DNA from: Pseudomonadota bacterium
GTDB taxonomy: Bacteria > Myxococcota_A > Polyangia > GCA-2747355
Length of the DNA stretch: 64,000 bases
Direction: 5' to 3'
Assembly: GCA_016702545.1 (NCBI GenBank)
Contig: JADJDT010000042.1
Span: 1 to 64,000 of the forward strand
Shown here: positions 26,965 through 36,242 of the stretch, piece by piece
How positions within the stretch are numbered: the stretch's first letter is position 1
Layout of the letters: every line of letters begins with the position of its first letter
Made by a program: the position numbers and the translations under genes
Notes under the pieces: model-generated
Told to the model about the DNA's origin: nothing
Seen by the model: only the letters and a program-made list of their open reading frames with translations
The model's database searches: none

Positions 26965-28207
26965 CGGGGCGCTCCCGAGGGCTGGCGACGAGCGGCGCGC
27001 GATCCACGATCGTGGCCACGCGCAAGATCGGCAGCTTGTCCTCGAGGTTCGACAGGAGCTCGAGGGCGGGACTATGGACCAGCATGATGGCCGCAGGGTA
27101 CCGGTGGACGAGGTGGACGGCCATGCTGTCCATGCGGTAGGGCCGGTCGCCGACGCCGTCGGCATCTTGATCCCAGCCGATGTACTCGCTCCAGTAATTG
27201 CCTGGATCCGCGATGCCAACGACCAGGTCTTCCTGTCCGACATAGAAGACGTGATGGCGGTTGCCGACGAACGCGTTCGCGGAGATCTCGTTGTCGCGGC
27301 TTCCGCCCCACACCCGGAGCCCGACCTCGTTGCCTTCGATCCAGTTGCGTGCGATGCGGTTGTGTAGACTGCCATAGACGAACAGTCCGTCGATGTTGCG
27401 GCGCGCGACGTTGCCGGTGAGCTCGCAGCGCTGATTGTCGCGGAACAGGATGCCGTGGCGCTCGTTGTCGTCGGTCACGTTGTCGACCACGCGCAGGTCG
27501 TTGCTGACCATGAGCGCGATGCCGCCGAGATTGTGGCTGCTGTGATTGCCCTCGAGCGTGTTGCGAAACGAGTACATGTAGTGGATGCCGTAGCGCTGGT
27601 GCTCGGTGCGGTTGAACGAGATCACGCTGTCGTCGGTGGCCGCCACGTAGATGCCGTCGCGAGCCCCCACGACGGTGTTGCGAATGATGCGAACGCGCTC
27701 GCAGTCGTACAGCTCGATGCCGTTGCCCCGGTCGGGCTCGCGGATGTCGGGACGGCCGCCGATGACGTTGTCGATGATCGCCGAGTGGTGCGAACGGTCG
27801 ACGTAGATGCCGAAGAGACAGCGCTCGAGGCGATTGCCGCGGACCAGCGCGTGCTGCGCGGTGGCGCGCATCGTGATGCACGCCTGCTGCTTGATGATGT
27901 CGGTGCCGCTGTTGCGCAGCGTCACGTTCTCGACGACGACGTAGGGGGCGTCGATCTCGAGGATCGTGCCGTGCTCCTCGCCGTCGATCACGCCGCCTGT
28001 GCCTCGCAGGGTGATCGGCGTGCGAATCACGAGTCGCTCGCGCCAGGTTCCGGGGGGAACCTCGACGATGTCACCGCCCTGCGAGGCGTCAATGACGGCC
28101 TGGAGGGTCTGCCCGTGGGCGGGGCGCCTCACCGCTGCGGTGCCCGTTCTGGTGCCAGCGAGCGTGGCGGCCGCGCACACCAGCAGCATGACTACGGCAC
28201 GGGTCAC
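26957..28207 (-). CDS. nosD: periplasmic beta-helix protein NosD
   Basis: 416 residues. Sec-type signal (MTRAVVMLLVCAAATLAG) then right-handed beta-helix repeats: GNGIELYDCERVRIIRNTVV, DGIYVAATDDSVISFNRTEH, NLGGIALMVSNDLRVVDNVT. NosD works with NosF and NosY to build the CuZ site, probably by presenting sulfur to NosZ. The start overlaps the nosR stop. Intact. Confidence 0.85.
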   Translation of the reverse strand: MTRAVVMLLVCAAATLAGTRTGTAAVRRPAHGQTLQAVIDASQGGDIVEVPPGTWRERLVIRTPITLRGTGGVIDGEEHGTILEIDAPYVVVENVTLRNSGTDIIKQQACITMRATAQHALVRGNRLERCLFGIYVDRSHHSAIIDNVIGGRPDIREPDRGNGIELYDCERVRIIRNTVVGARDGIYVAATDDSVISFNRTEHQRYGIHYMYSFRNTLEGNHSSHNLGGIALMVSNDLRVVDNVTDDNERHGILFRDNQRCELTGNVARRNIDGLFVYGSLHNRIARNWIEGNEVGLRVWGGSRDNEISANAFVGNRHHVFYVGQEDLVVGIADPGNYWSEYIGWDQDADGVGDRPYRMDSMAVHLVHRYPAAIMLVHSPALELLSNLEDKLPILRVATIVDRAPLVASPRERPDE

Positions 28208-30255
28208 AGCGGACGACGCTCCGAGTTCAGCTCGGCAAGCTTCGCCAGCTCACGCTCGTTGAGCGGCCCCTTGATGCGGAGTCGCGCGATGCCGACCAGC
28301 GGAGGGCAGCGCTTCTCGTCGCGGTACGTGGCCTCGCAATCCATGCAGGAGAGGCACTCGCGCGGGTCGATCGTGCCGTTCGGTCGAATCGCGCGTGGCT
28401 CGCAGCCCTTCGCGCAGATGTTGCACTTCGAGCAGAACTTGATGCGCCGAGGCCCCGAGAGCCGAAAGCTCCCCAGCAGCGCGAGCGCCGCGCCGAGTGG
28501 GCACAGGATCCGACAGAACGGTCGGAACATGAAAAGCGCCAGTACCGCCAGAAGGACGAACCACAGCACGTAGTACCACTCACGGTCCCAGGGGCGGATG
28601 AAGAAGGCCGTCTTGAAGGGCTCGATCTCGGCGGCTCGCTCTCCCAGGATCGACGACTGCAGGAAGATGATGACGAGGACCACGAGCGCGACGTAGCGCG
28701 TGAAACCGAGCCAGCGAGGCATCTCGAGCTGCGGCACGCGCAGCCGCCGCGCCAGCTTGTTCAGCAGCTCGGATCCCGAGCCGTACGGGCAGACCCAGCC
28801 GCAGAACACGCCGCGGCCCCAGATCACCGAGACGATGACGATGAAGATCCAGAAGATGAAGACGAAGGGCGCGCTCAGGAACAGCTCCCAGCGCCATTCG
28901 CCGACGAGCGCCTCGATTGCGGTGAGCACTTGCGTGACCGAGGGCTGCGCGCGCCAGACGATGCCGAAGAGGACGAAGCTCACGACCATGGCGACGAAGT
29001 GGATGCGCTGGACCCGCGCCAGACTCGCGGTGAGCCAGCGCCGGGCGGAGAACAGCCCGATGACGACGACGAGCAGTCCGGTAAACAGCGCGATTGGCCA
29101 CTTCTGCTCGCGCCAGGACTGGACGTACATGGCCTCGTCATCGCCCGCGTCTCGGACGTAGACGGAGTCGGGCAGGCGCATCGTCGCGCGGAACTCGCGA
29201 AAGTTACGCGCGATGGGCCCGGTGAAGACGCTGCCCAGGAACACGAGATCGAAGGGTGTGCCGGGATCGATCTGCGCCGAGCGACACACGAACACCGCGC
29301 CTTCGTTGAAGTCGGGCGCGTCGGGCGTGGCCGGACGGGACAGCGGCGCGTAGTCAGTGTCGCGGAAGACGCACTCGCGCAGCCCCTGTGCGATGCGCAC
29401 GCGGTCGAAGATCCCGCCGCGAACGAAGGCAGACCCCTTGAATGAGTTGGAGCCGTTCCCGTAGAGAACGAACAGATGCTGCCCGGGCTCAAGCTTGGCG
29501 CGGAGCTGTTCGTACAGCCGCTCGCCGATGAGGGCGCGACCGACCTGGGGTGCATCGGCCATCGTGAACCAGATGGCAATGAAGTCGGCGGCGTCGGACG
29601 CACCGCCCATCTGCGCCTCGCTCACCCGCAGGTAGCCGATGACACCCTGGGCGACGAGCTCGGCCCAGGTGAGCGGCGTGGGGCGTTCCACGAAATGACC
29701 ACTCGCCACGGCGGCGACATCGATCACCCCGACCGCCATGCCCAGCTCGCGTGCGGTGTGCAGAATCGTCTGGTTCTGCGCGAGCGCGGTGACCGTTGCG
29801 CCGGAAATCACATCGACGTTGATCGCGTCCTTGCCGCCACCGGAACCGACGACGACTCGCGCGACCGCGGCGAAGCCATGGTAGCGGGCGATGAAATCGT
29901 GGAGCGCCTTTTCCGGGATGCCGGCGAGCAGGATGGGCTCGGAGTGCTTGAGCAGCTTGGCGCCAACAATGATGCCGCGCCGGTCGATTCCAACGAGCGT
30001 GATGAGCGGCTTGCCGGAGTAGGCCTGGATGTCGACCACGTCGGTCGAGCGCGCCGCCCATCCGATGACCTCGCCGTCGTCATCGAGGCCCTCGACGAAG
30101 GGCGTCTTCGCCAGCGGCCGACACGTCTCCGCCTCCGGCAAGACGTCGCGACAATCAAACGCCGCGCCGTCGCCCGGTGGCTGGGCAGCGGCGCGGGTCA
30201 ACGCGCCCATCAGCAAGAGCGCGAGAGCCGCGAAGGAAACGACAACCCTGAGCAC
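28204..30255 (-). CDS. nosR: NosR membrane flavo-ferredoxin protein
   Basis: 683 residues. A signal helix and an FMN-binding periplasmic domain (DVISGATVTALAQNQT holds the covalent FMN threonine) precede several membrane helices; then VFCGWVCPYGSGSELLNKL, and two ferredoxin-type cysteine clusters, CSKCNICAKGCEP and CLSCMDCEATYRDEKRC. NosR supplies electrons to NosZ. It lies downstream of nosZ instead of upstream as in most clade I clusters. It starts 13 bases after nosZ ends. Confidence 0.85.
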   Translation of the reverse strand: MLRVVVSFAALALLLMGALTRAAAQPPGDGAAFDCRDVLPEAETCRPLAKTPFVEGLDDDGEVIGWAARSTDVVDIQAYSGKPLITLVGIDRRGIIVGAKLLKHSEPILLAGIPEKALHDFIARYHGFAAVARVVVGSGGGKDAINVDVISGATVTALAQNQTILHTARELGMAVGVIDVAAVASGHFVERPTPLTWAELVAQGVIGYLRVSEAQMGGASDAADFIAIWFTMADAPQVGRALIGERLYEQLRAKLEPGQHLFVLYGNGSNSFKGSAFVRGGIFDRVRIAQGLRECVFRDTDYAPLSRPATPDAPDFNEGAVFVCRSAQIDPGTPFDLVFLGSVFTGPIARNFREFRATMRLPDSVYVRDAGDDEAMYVQSWREQKWPIALFTGLLVVVIGLFSARRWLTASLARVQRIHFVAMVVSFVLFGIVWRAQPSVTQVLTAIEALVGEWRWELFLSAPFVFIFWIFIVIVSVIWGRGVFCGWVCPYGSGSELLNKLARRLRVPQLEMPRWLGFTRYVALVVLVIIFLQSSILGERAAEIEPFKTAFFIRPWDREWYYVLWFVLLAVLALFMFRPFCRILCPLGAALALLGSFRLSGPRRIKFCSKCNICAKGCEPRAIRPNGTIDPRECLSCMDCEATYRDEKRCPPLVGIARLRIKGPLNERELAKLAELNSERRPL

Positions 30256-30268
30256 TGCTTCTCCGGCG

Positions 30269-32224
30269 CTACTCGACGTAGATACGTCCGCGCATCTCTA
30301 GGTGGAGCGCGTGACAGAACCACGGGCAGTAGTACCAGTACACGCCCTTCTCCTCGGTCTTGAAGGTCACGCTGTTGGTGGCGTTGACGTTGACCACCAT
30401 GCAAACGTCGTGGTGACTGACGCAGAACCCGTGGGTCACATCCTCAACCTGATCCTGGTTGGTGAGAATCACCTGCACGGTGTCGCCCTTCTTGACCCGG
30501 AACTCGCGCATGCCGAAGTTGGGCGCCTGGCTGGTCATGTAGACGCGAACCTGGTTGCCCTTTCGGATGACCTTGTTGTCCTTCAGAAGATCGATCCCGT
30601 CTTCCTTGGCCAGCGCGTTGTAGTAGTCGTAGTTGGCGCCGGTCCGCGGGCTGATCTTGATGGGCTTGAGCAGATCCTTGCGCAGCATCACGGCATCGTG
30701 CGGCTCGGGGTACGCCGGACCGTCGTGCAGCACCTCCATCTTTTCGCCGCTGATGTCGATGAGCTGATCGTTCTCCGGATGCAAGAGGCCGACCGAGAGG
30801 AAGCGATCCTTGGAGAACTTGCAGAGCGCGATGAGCCACTTCCCATCGGCCTCCTTGGTCTCGCTCATGCTCGCGTTGATGTGGCCGATCTGATAGCTGA
30901 CATCGAGCTTCTGGATGACCGGCACCTGCGACTTGTCGCCAGCGTAGAGCTTGATGGCCTTTTCGATGTTCCACTTGGTTACGACCGAGTCGATGAAGAT
31001 CGACGTGTAGGCGTTCCCCTTGCCATCGAACGCGGTGTGCAGGGGGCCAAGGCCCAGCTCCGGCTCTGCAACGATGCAGTCCTTGGCCGTGATCTTTCCG
31101 GCAAAGGCGTCGGCGATCTTCTCGATGTCCACGACCGTGGCGGTCGGCGAGAGCTTGCCAGACACGACGGCGTAGCGGCCCGTCGGGTCGATATTGACGC
31201 CGTGCGGGCTCTTGGGCACCGGGATGCGGAGCACGTAGGGGCTCTTCTCGGTGAACGGATCGGCGGTGGTGGCGCGCGCGTCGACCACCGGGACCTTGGA
31301 CGAACCCACCGTGATGGTCTTGCCCTCGGCGACTGCCTGCTCGAGGTTCTTAATGTTGAACACGTAGAGGTAGTCGCGCTCGGCCTTCATCATGCCTTCG
31401 AGATCGAGCTCTTGCTCCGAGTTGTAGCAAGTCGCGAAGGAGTAGAGGCCTTTGTAGTCGGTGGCGGCGAGGTCCATGTTGCCCTCGACGAGGGCCTGCC
31501 ACTTGACCTCCATCGCCTCGCCGTCGACGGCGGTGTGCATCGCGCCCCACTTCTTGGGGTCGGCCATGTCGCGGCCGTCATTCGGCATTGGCAGATGGAA
31601 CTCGCTGTTGCAGAAGACGTAGCCGGTCTTGTGGCGCTGCGGGAAGATGCCGTGCGTGCCCGCGCAGTTGGGAAGATCGATGACCGAGTCGGTCTCGAAG
31701 GTGTCGAGACGGACTCGGGCGAGCCGTCCTCCCGCCTTGTCGTTGACGAAGACATAGCGGCCATCGTACGTGCCATCGGTGTACGACAGGTGCACGTGGT
31801 GGGTATCACCGGACGACTGCCCGCCCAGCAGCTTCTTGGACCAGTCATCCTGGCCCCAGCCCGTCGCCGAGTCGCGGTTGAACACCGGGATGCGCTTGAG
31901 CTCTCGCATCGACGGAATGCCAAGTACCCGGATCTCGCCAGACTGCCCGCCGCTCCAGAAGCCATAGTACTCGTCGAGCTTGCCGGGCGGGACGTGGGTC
32001 TTGTTGGCGTGTGAGGCAGACGCCGGCGGTGGCGTCGGCGTGGCGCTCACCGTGGCGCCGCTCTGCCCGGCGGGCTTGCCGCAGGCCGCAACCTGTGTCG
32101 CGACGATGCCAGCACCGGTCCCAAGCACCACCTTGGTCAGGAAGTCGCGGCGCGCGATGCCGGCTGCGCCTGGCTGGTCGGCAACTTTAGCGGTGCCAGT
32201 GTCTTTCTTCTTGTCGATAGCCAT
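30269..32224 (-). CDS. nosZ: nitrous oxide reductase NosZ (Tat-exported)
   Basis: 651 residues from ATG 32224. Tat signal motif RRDFLTK near residue 26, followed by an Ala-rich segment with a cysteine (AACGKPAG). The seven-bladed propeller has the CuZ ligands GDTHHVHLSYT and EPHDA, and the cupredoxin domain has the CuA set CPWFCHALHLEM. N2O is reduced to N2 in the periplasm. The Tat signal and neighbouring nosR fit clade I-like NosZ; Sec-exported clade II lacks both. Intact. The likely promoter is in 32225-32442; no clear FNR box was found. Confidence 0.9.
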   Translation of the reverse strand: MAIDKKKDTGTAKVADQPGAAGIARRDFLTKVVLGTGAGIVATQVAACGKPAGQSGATVSATPTPPPASASHANKTHVPPGKLDEYYGFWSGGQSGEIRVLGIPSMRELKRIPVFNRDSATGWGQDDWSKKLLGGQSSGDTHHVHLSYTDGTYDGRYVFVNDKAGGRLARVRLDTFETDSVIDLPNCAGTHGIFPQRHKTGYVFCNSEFHLPMPNDGRDMADPKKWGAMHTAVDGEAMEVKWQALVEGNMDLAATDYKGLYSFATCYNSEQELDLEGMMKAERDYLYVFNIKNLEQAVAEGKTITVGSSKVPVVDARATTADPFTEKSPYVLRIPVPKSPHGVNIDPTGRYAVVSGKLSPTATVVDIEKIADAFAGKITAKDCIVAEPELGLGPLHTAFDGKGNAYTSIFIDSVVTKWNIEKAIKLYAGDKSQVPVIQKLDVSYQIGHINASMSETKEADGKWLIALCKFSKDRFLSVGLLHPENDQLIDISGEKMEVLHDGPAYPEPHDAVMLRKDLLKPIKISPRTGANYDYYNALAKEDGIDLLKDNKVIRKGNQVRVYMTSQAPNFGMREFRVKKGDTVQVILTNQDQVEDVTHGFCVSHHDVCMVVNVNATNSVTFKTEEKGVYWYYCPWFCHALHLEMRGRIYVE

Positions 32225-32442
32225 GCCGCTCTCCTCGCTACGTGGAATGGCGCGGATACTAGACGACAACAACCTGTGAGTGCCAGTGCTTCCTGCGCGA
32301 ATGATTTGCGCGCAGATCGTGCACGCTGCGTCGCGTCGTCGGCACGGCAACCGGGCGGCATGGCGGCCCTGCCGGCGACGCAGCGGCCGCGGCGCTGCGG
32401 CGTGGCATTCGCTGCTCGTGCTCCGTCAGCTTCGGTCGCGGA

Positions 32443-33192
32443 TCACGGCTGCTTGAACACGACGTCTGCCGCGACGTGACAGCGGCCGCACTGCGCCAGG
32501 ATTCGACCGTAGACCTCGACCCGCTGCGTGACGGTGGTCGCGGCCATGGCCGCCTTGCCGAGCTCACGGATGTCGGCTTCTAGGGCGCGCAGCGCAGGGG
32601 TGCGAAGCTGCGGGGGCAAGTAGTCCGCTTCCGCGAGTGCCGAAGCGCCGCGTCGCCAGGCATCGTCCCAGGGGCCAGTGATGCCCTCCCACAAGCGCTC
32701 GGTGGCCCACTGATGCTTGCGCATGTTGGCGCTGACCGTGCCGTCGCCTGGGTTCGGCAGCGGCGTGCGATAGACCGGGCCCTTGAGGTTCGCTGCGTGG
32801 CAACTGCCGCACGTCTCGACGAGCGTGCCCATGCGAGCGCCTGCGGAGCCGGCATCTGCGGCGACGCTGGCCTCCTTGGCCGCGTCGATCATGCGTGCAT
32901 GCCCCGCGCGCCAGGCCTCCGGCGCCAGCGAGGGAAGCGCCTGCGCGGCGAGCCCACCCATGCGCGAACGGAAGCCATCCAGATCGCCGCGCAGGAGCTG
33001 GTCGTGGGCTGCGATGGCGGCCACGTAGTGCTGCTCCATGAGAGCCACCTTGTGGACCTCGGTGAAGCCCTGCTGCGCCTGCGGTGGCGGTGCTGGGGGC
33101 GGCGGCGTCTTGTGCTCCGTCTCCCGGCACCCAGCGAGGAGCGCGAACAACAAGATGGTGCGCTGGCTGTGCCGAACTTTGCGAGAGGCCAT
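32443..33192 (-). CDS. diheme cytochrome c lipoprotein
   Basis: 249 residues from ATG 33192. N-terminal signal with lipobox (FALLAGC), proline-rich linker, then helical domain with CGSCH near residue 140 and CGRCH near residue 235. Four-helix-like spacing and long helices resemble cytochrome c-prime or other periplasmic multiheme helix proteins rather than class I cytochromes. It precedes nosZ by 218 bases on the same strand and could donate electrons to NosZ or detoxify NO; neither is shown. Confidence 0.65.
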   Translation of the reverse strand: MASRKVRHSQRTILLFALLAGCRETEHKTPPPPAPPPQAQQGFTEVHKVALMEQHYVAAIAAHDQLLRGDLDGFRSRMGGLAAQALPSLAPEAWRAGHARMIDAAKEASVAADAGSAGARMGTLVETCGSCHAANLKGPVYRTPLPNPGDGTVSANMRKHQWATERLWEGITGPWDDAWRRGASALAEADYLPPQLRTPALRALEADIRELGKAAMAATTVTQRVEVYGRILAQCGRCHVAADVVFKQP

Positions 33193-33325
33193 GCGTGATG
33201 GATGCCAGCATGCTGCTGGGATGGCAAGCGCACTGCGGTGCATAATTTGCGTGCCGCGAACTCGGGGCCCGTCACCGGGGCGTGGCCTCTCGGCGCGGCC
33301 GACCACCCGCCGCAGCCCGCGCGCC

Positions 33326-34235
33326 TTACGTCCCCGCGAACTGCACGCTGTCGAACACCAGCGTGGGCGTGCGCGCCGACGAGTACGGGTACGGGTCGGC
33401 GCCGACGGCGGCCAGACGCTGCCACAAGTCGAGCAGGTTGCCCGCGATGTTCATCTCGGAGACCGGCTCGGCGATGGCGCCTGCGCGCACCCGGAAGCCC
33501 TGCACGCCGAGCGAGAAGTCGCCGGTGGATGCGTTGGTGTTGCCGCCGAGAAAGCCAGTCACCAAGATGCCGTCGCCCATGGCCTTGCACAGCGAGGCCT
33601 GATCGCCTTCGCCGCCCTCGAACAAGAGGTTCGACGTGCCGCCCGTGGTCGGCGCCCAGCCGAGCTTTTTGCCGTAGTAGGTGTCCACGAAGTACATGCC
33701 CACCACGCCCTTGTCGATGATGGTGCGGCGCCTGGCCGAGATGCCCTCACCGTCGTAGTGGCGCGAGGCGAAGGCGCGCGGGATGAGTGGATCGTCGACC
33801 AGGGTGAGCCGCTCGGCGGCCACGCGCTGGCCGAGCTTGCCCTCCATGAAGCTGCGCTTCTGCTGGATCGAACCGGCGGACAGCGGCCCGATGAGCGCGC
33901 CCACGAGGCGGCCGGCGGCGCGGTTCTCCACCGCCATGGCCATCACGCCGGACTCGCCCTTCACCGACCCGAGGCGGCTGTGGGTGCGACGCGAGGCCTC
34001 GCGACCGACCTCGGCGGCGGCGGGCATGAGCTTGCGGAAGCGCGAGCCGCCGTACGAGCCGTCCTCGGGGCGGCGGCCGTCTTTGTCCTTCACGCTCATC
34101 TCGGCGCCGAGCCAGTACGAGGTGCCGTGGCGGATGCCCTCGAAGCCGTTCGAGGTGACCTTGACACCCTCGCTCCAGCTGTCGGAGACGCTGCTGGTCA
34201 CGCTCAGGATCGCGTCCGAACCGCGCTCGGCGCGC
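33326..34235 (-). pseudogene. pmbA: PmbA/TldE-type peptidase modulator, C-terminal part only
   Basis: About 300 residues of a TldD/PmbA family protein: SDSWSEGVKVTSNGFEG, then GVMAMAVENRAAGRLVGALI and FLGGNTNASTGDFSLGVQGF, ending YPYSSARTPTLVFDSVQFAG. These are the C-terminal half and TldE-type end. The N-terminal ~150 residues are missing: coding stops at 34235, where an unrelated plus-strand gene begins mid-protein. The family, with TldD, trims peptides such as microcins. Truncation is at the same point as the neighbour, so this is a junction and not normal gene decay. Confidence 0.7.
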
Positions 34236-36242
34236 GCTGCGACCTCTACGACTTCGTCTTCGACATCGAGAAGGCCATCGAGGCGGTGCCCGGCGATGTG
34301 CCCGCGCGCGAGCTGGAGTACCGGCTCAAGCCCATCCTCGACGCCATCGCGCACCGCGACCCTTCGGTGCAGAGCAAGTACCTGGGGCTCGTCGAGAAGC
34401 GCTTCGGCCTCAAGGCGAAGGACCTGCGCAAGGCTGTCGCCCGCGTAGCGACGGCGCCGCCGAAGGACGACGACGAGCGCGGCGAGGCCGAGAGCACCGA
34501 CGACGCCATCGAGGGAGAGATCTACGAGGACACCTGCTTCTACTACTGCGTGACCGCGCGCGGAGAGTCGAAGGTCGTCTCGTCGTTCACCATCAACCCG
34601 ACGATGCGCGTGGTCACCGAGGACGGCGAGCTGATCCTCGGCGAGGCGCACACCGACAAGGGCACGACGGTGCCCTCGCTGCGGCTGCCGCTGACGTCGT
34701 TCCACTCGAAGCGCGACCTGATTCGCCAGCTGCCCTCGGCCGACCTGCAATGGACGGGCAGCGACAACAACGTCCAGGGGCTGCTGCGCGTGCTCGCGCG
34801 CCGCCCGGTGCCACGTCGCCCCGGCTCGAACATGCTCGGCGACTACAACAAGGGCGAGCACCACGTCTGGCTCGGTCCGGACTGCGCCATCAGCAAGGAC
34901 GGGTTCCTCTCGCCGTCGCCGGTCATCTACGTCCCGAGCGGCGCCTCGCTCGACAAGCGCGTCTCGTACACGCCGACCGACGACGACACGTTCCTCGAGA
35001 TCGCGAGCACGGTGTTCCGCTACCTGCCGCAGGTGAACACGCCCGAGGTCATCCTGCCCATTCTCGGCTGGTTCTTCGCGACGCCGATGAAGGCGAGCTT
35101 CATGAAGGCGGTCGGCTCGTTCCCGACGCTCTTCGTCTGGGGCACGCAGGGCTCGGGCAAGTCGAGCCTGTGCATCGACATCATGTGGCCGCTGTTCGGT
35201 GTGCGCGACGCCGAGCCCTACAGCGCGACCGAGACGGAGTTCGCGCTCTTGAAGCTCCTCACCTCGACACGCTCGGTGCCGGTCTTCATCGACGAGTACA
35301 AGCCCTACGACATGCAGCGGCAGCGGCTCAATACGCTGCACCGCTACCTGCGGCGGCTCTACCGGGGCGAGACGGAGGAGCGCGGGCGACCCGACCTCAA
35401 GGTGAACACCTACCACCTCCAAGCGCCGGTCTGCGTTGCCGGCGAGACGCGCCCGACCGAGGCCGCGCTGCTCGAGCGCATCCTCACCTCGAACCCCGAG
35501 AAGACGACGCTCAGGGAGAAGAGCGGCTACCGCGAGGCGCACCGGGAGCTGCGCTCCGTCGACCTCGTGCTCTTCGCGCCGAGGTACATCCAGTTCTGCC
35601 TGGGCCGCGACTTCGCCGCCGACCTCGAGGTCGCGCGCGGCGTCTGCGAGGCGCTGGTGGGCGACCGGAAGGTGCCGGTGCGCATCGCGGAGAACCTCAC
35701 CGCGATGCTGCTCGGCGTGCATCTGTTCGAGGAGTTCGCGAAGACCTGCGGCTGCGAGCTGCCCGACGAGCTCGGCGCGCGCCGCCGTGGATGCGATCCT
35801 CGAGGACGTGCTCGAGACGGACCACGGCGTGAAGAACGCGCTCGACCACTTCCTCGAAATGCTCGGCGTGATGGCGGTACAGGGGCACCTCAAGCACCGC
35901 ATCCACTACGTCTTCGACGGCGGCCATCTCGCCGTGCACCTCGAGAGCGCCTACGACGCGTTCCGCGCGCACTGCAAGCGTATCGACTACGAGGGCGAGG
36001 TCGTCGACCTCAAGGCCCTGCGTCGCCTCGTCATGGAGAACAAGAAGCAGGGCGGGTTCGTCGTCGCGGAGAGCGACCGCGTCGTCTTCGACGGGCGCGA
36101 CGGACGTCGCCGCGCCGTCCTGGTGGATCTCACCAAGACGAAGGTCGTGACCGCCGACGACTTCCCCCAGCCCGATGACTCCGACCGCGGCGGGTTCCGC
36201 GACAACTTCAAGTCGCGCTACGGGTGGAACGACCCCTCGTAG
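34236..36242 (+). pseudogene. DUF927-like primase/helicase, N-terminus missing and frameshifted
   Basis: About 670 residues of a mobile-element replication protein. It has ATPase motifs LFVWGTQGSGKSSLCIDIMW (Walker A) and PVFIDEYKPYDMQR (Walker B-like), preceded by a segment with CFYYCVTARGESKVVSSFTI and LRRLYRGETEERGRPDLKVN. After an indel near 35780 it continues with VDAILEDVLETDHGVKNALD and ends GFRDNFKSRYGWNDPS. The first readable residues (RCDLYDFVFDIEKAIEAVPG) begin mid-domain at the junction, so a start and probable primase domain are lost. It converges on the unknown gene downstream. Possible ICE/phage replication protein. Confidence 0.6.

Noticed and set aside
32225..32442. FNR box upstream of nosZ
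   Set aside because: Only TTGCG-type half sites with poor symmetry; no credible TTGAT-N4-ATCAA match.
33222..33237. Plus-strand sigma-54-like element TGGCAAGCGCACTGCG
   Set aside because: Three mismatches to consensus and no plus-strand gene downstream.
33038..36178. A plus-strand frame joining the antisense of pmbA to the primase as one 1046-aa protein
   Set aside because: The first 400 residues are antisense to pmbA; only the part after 34236 is coding. It is a product of the junction.
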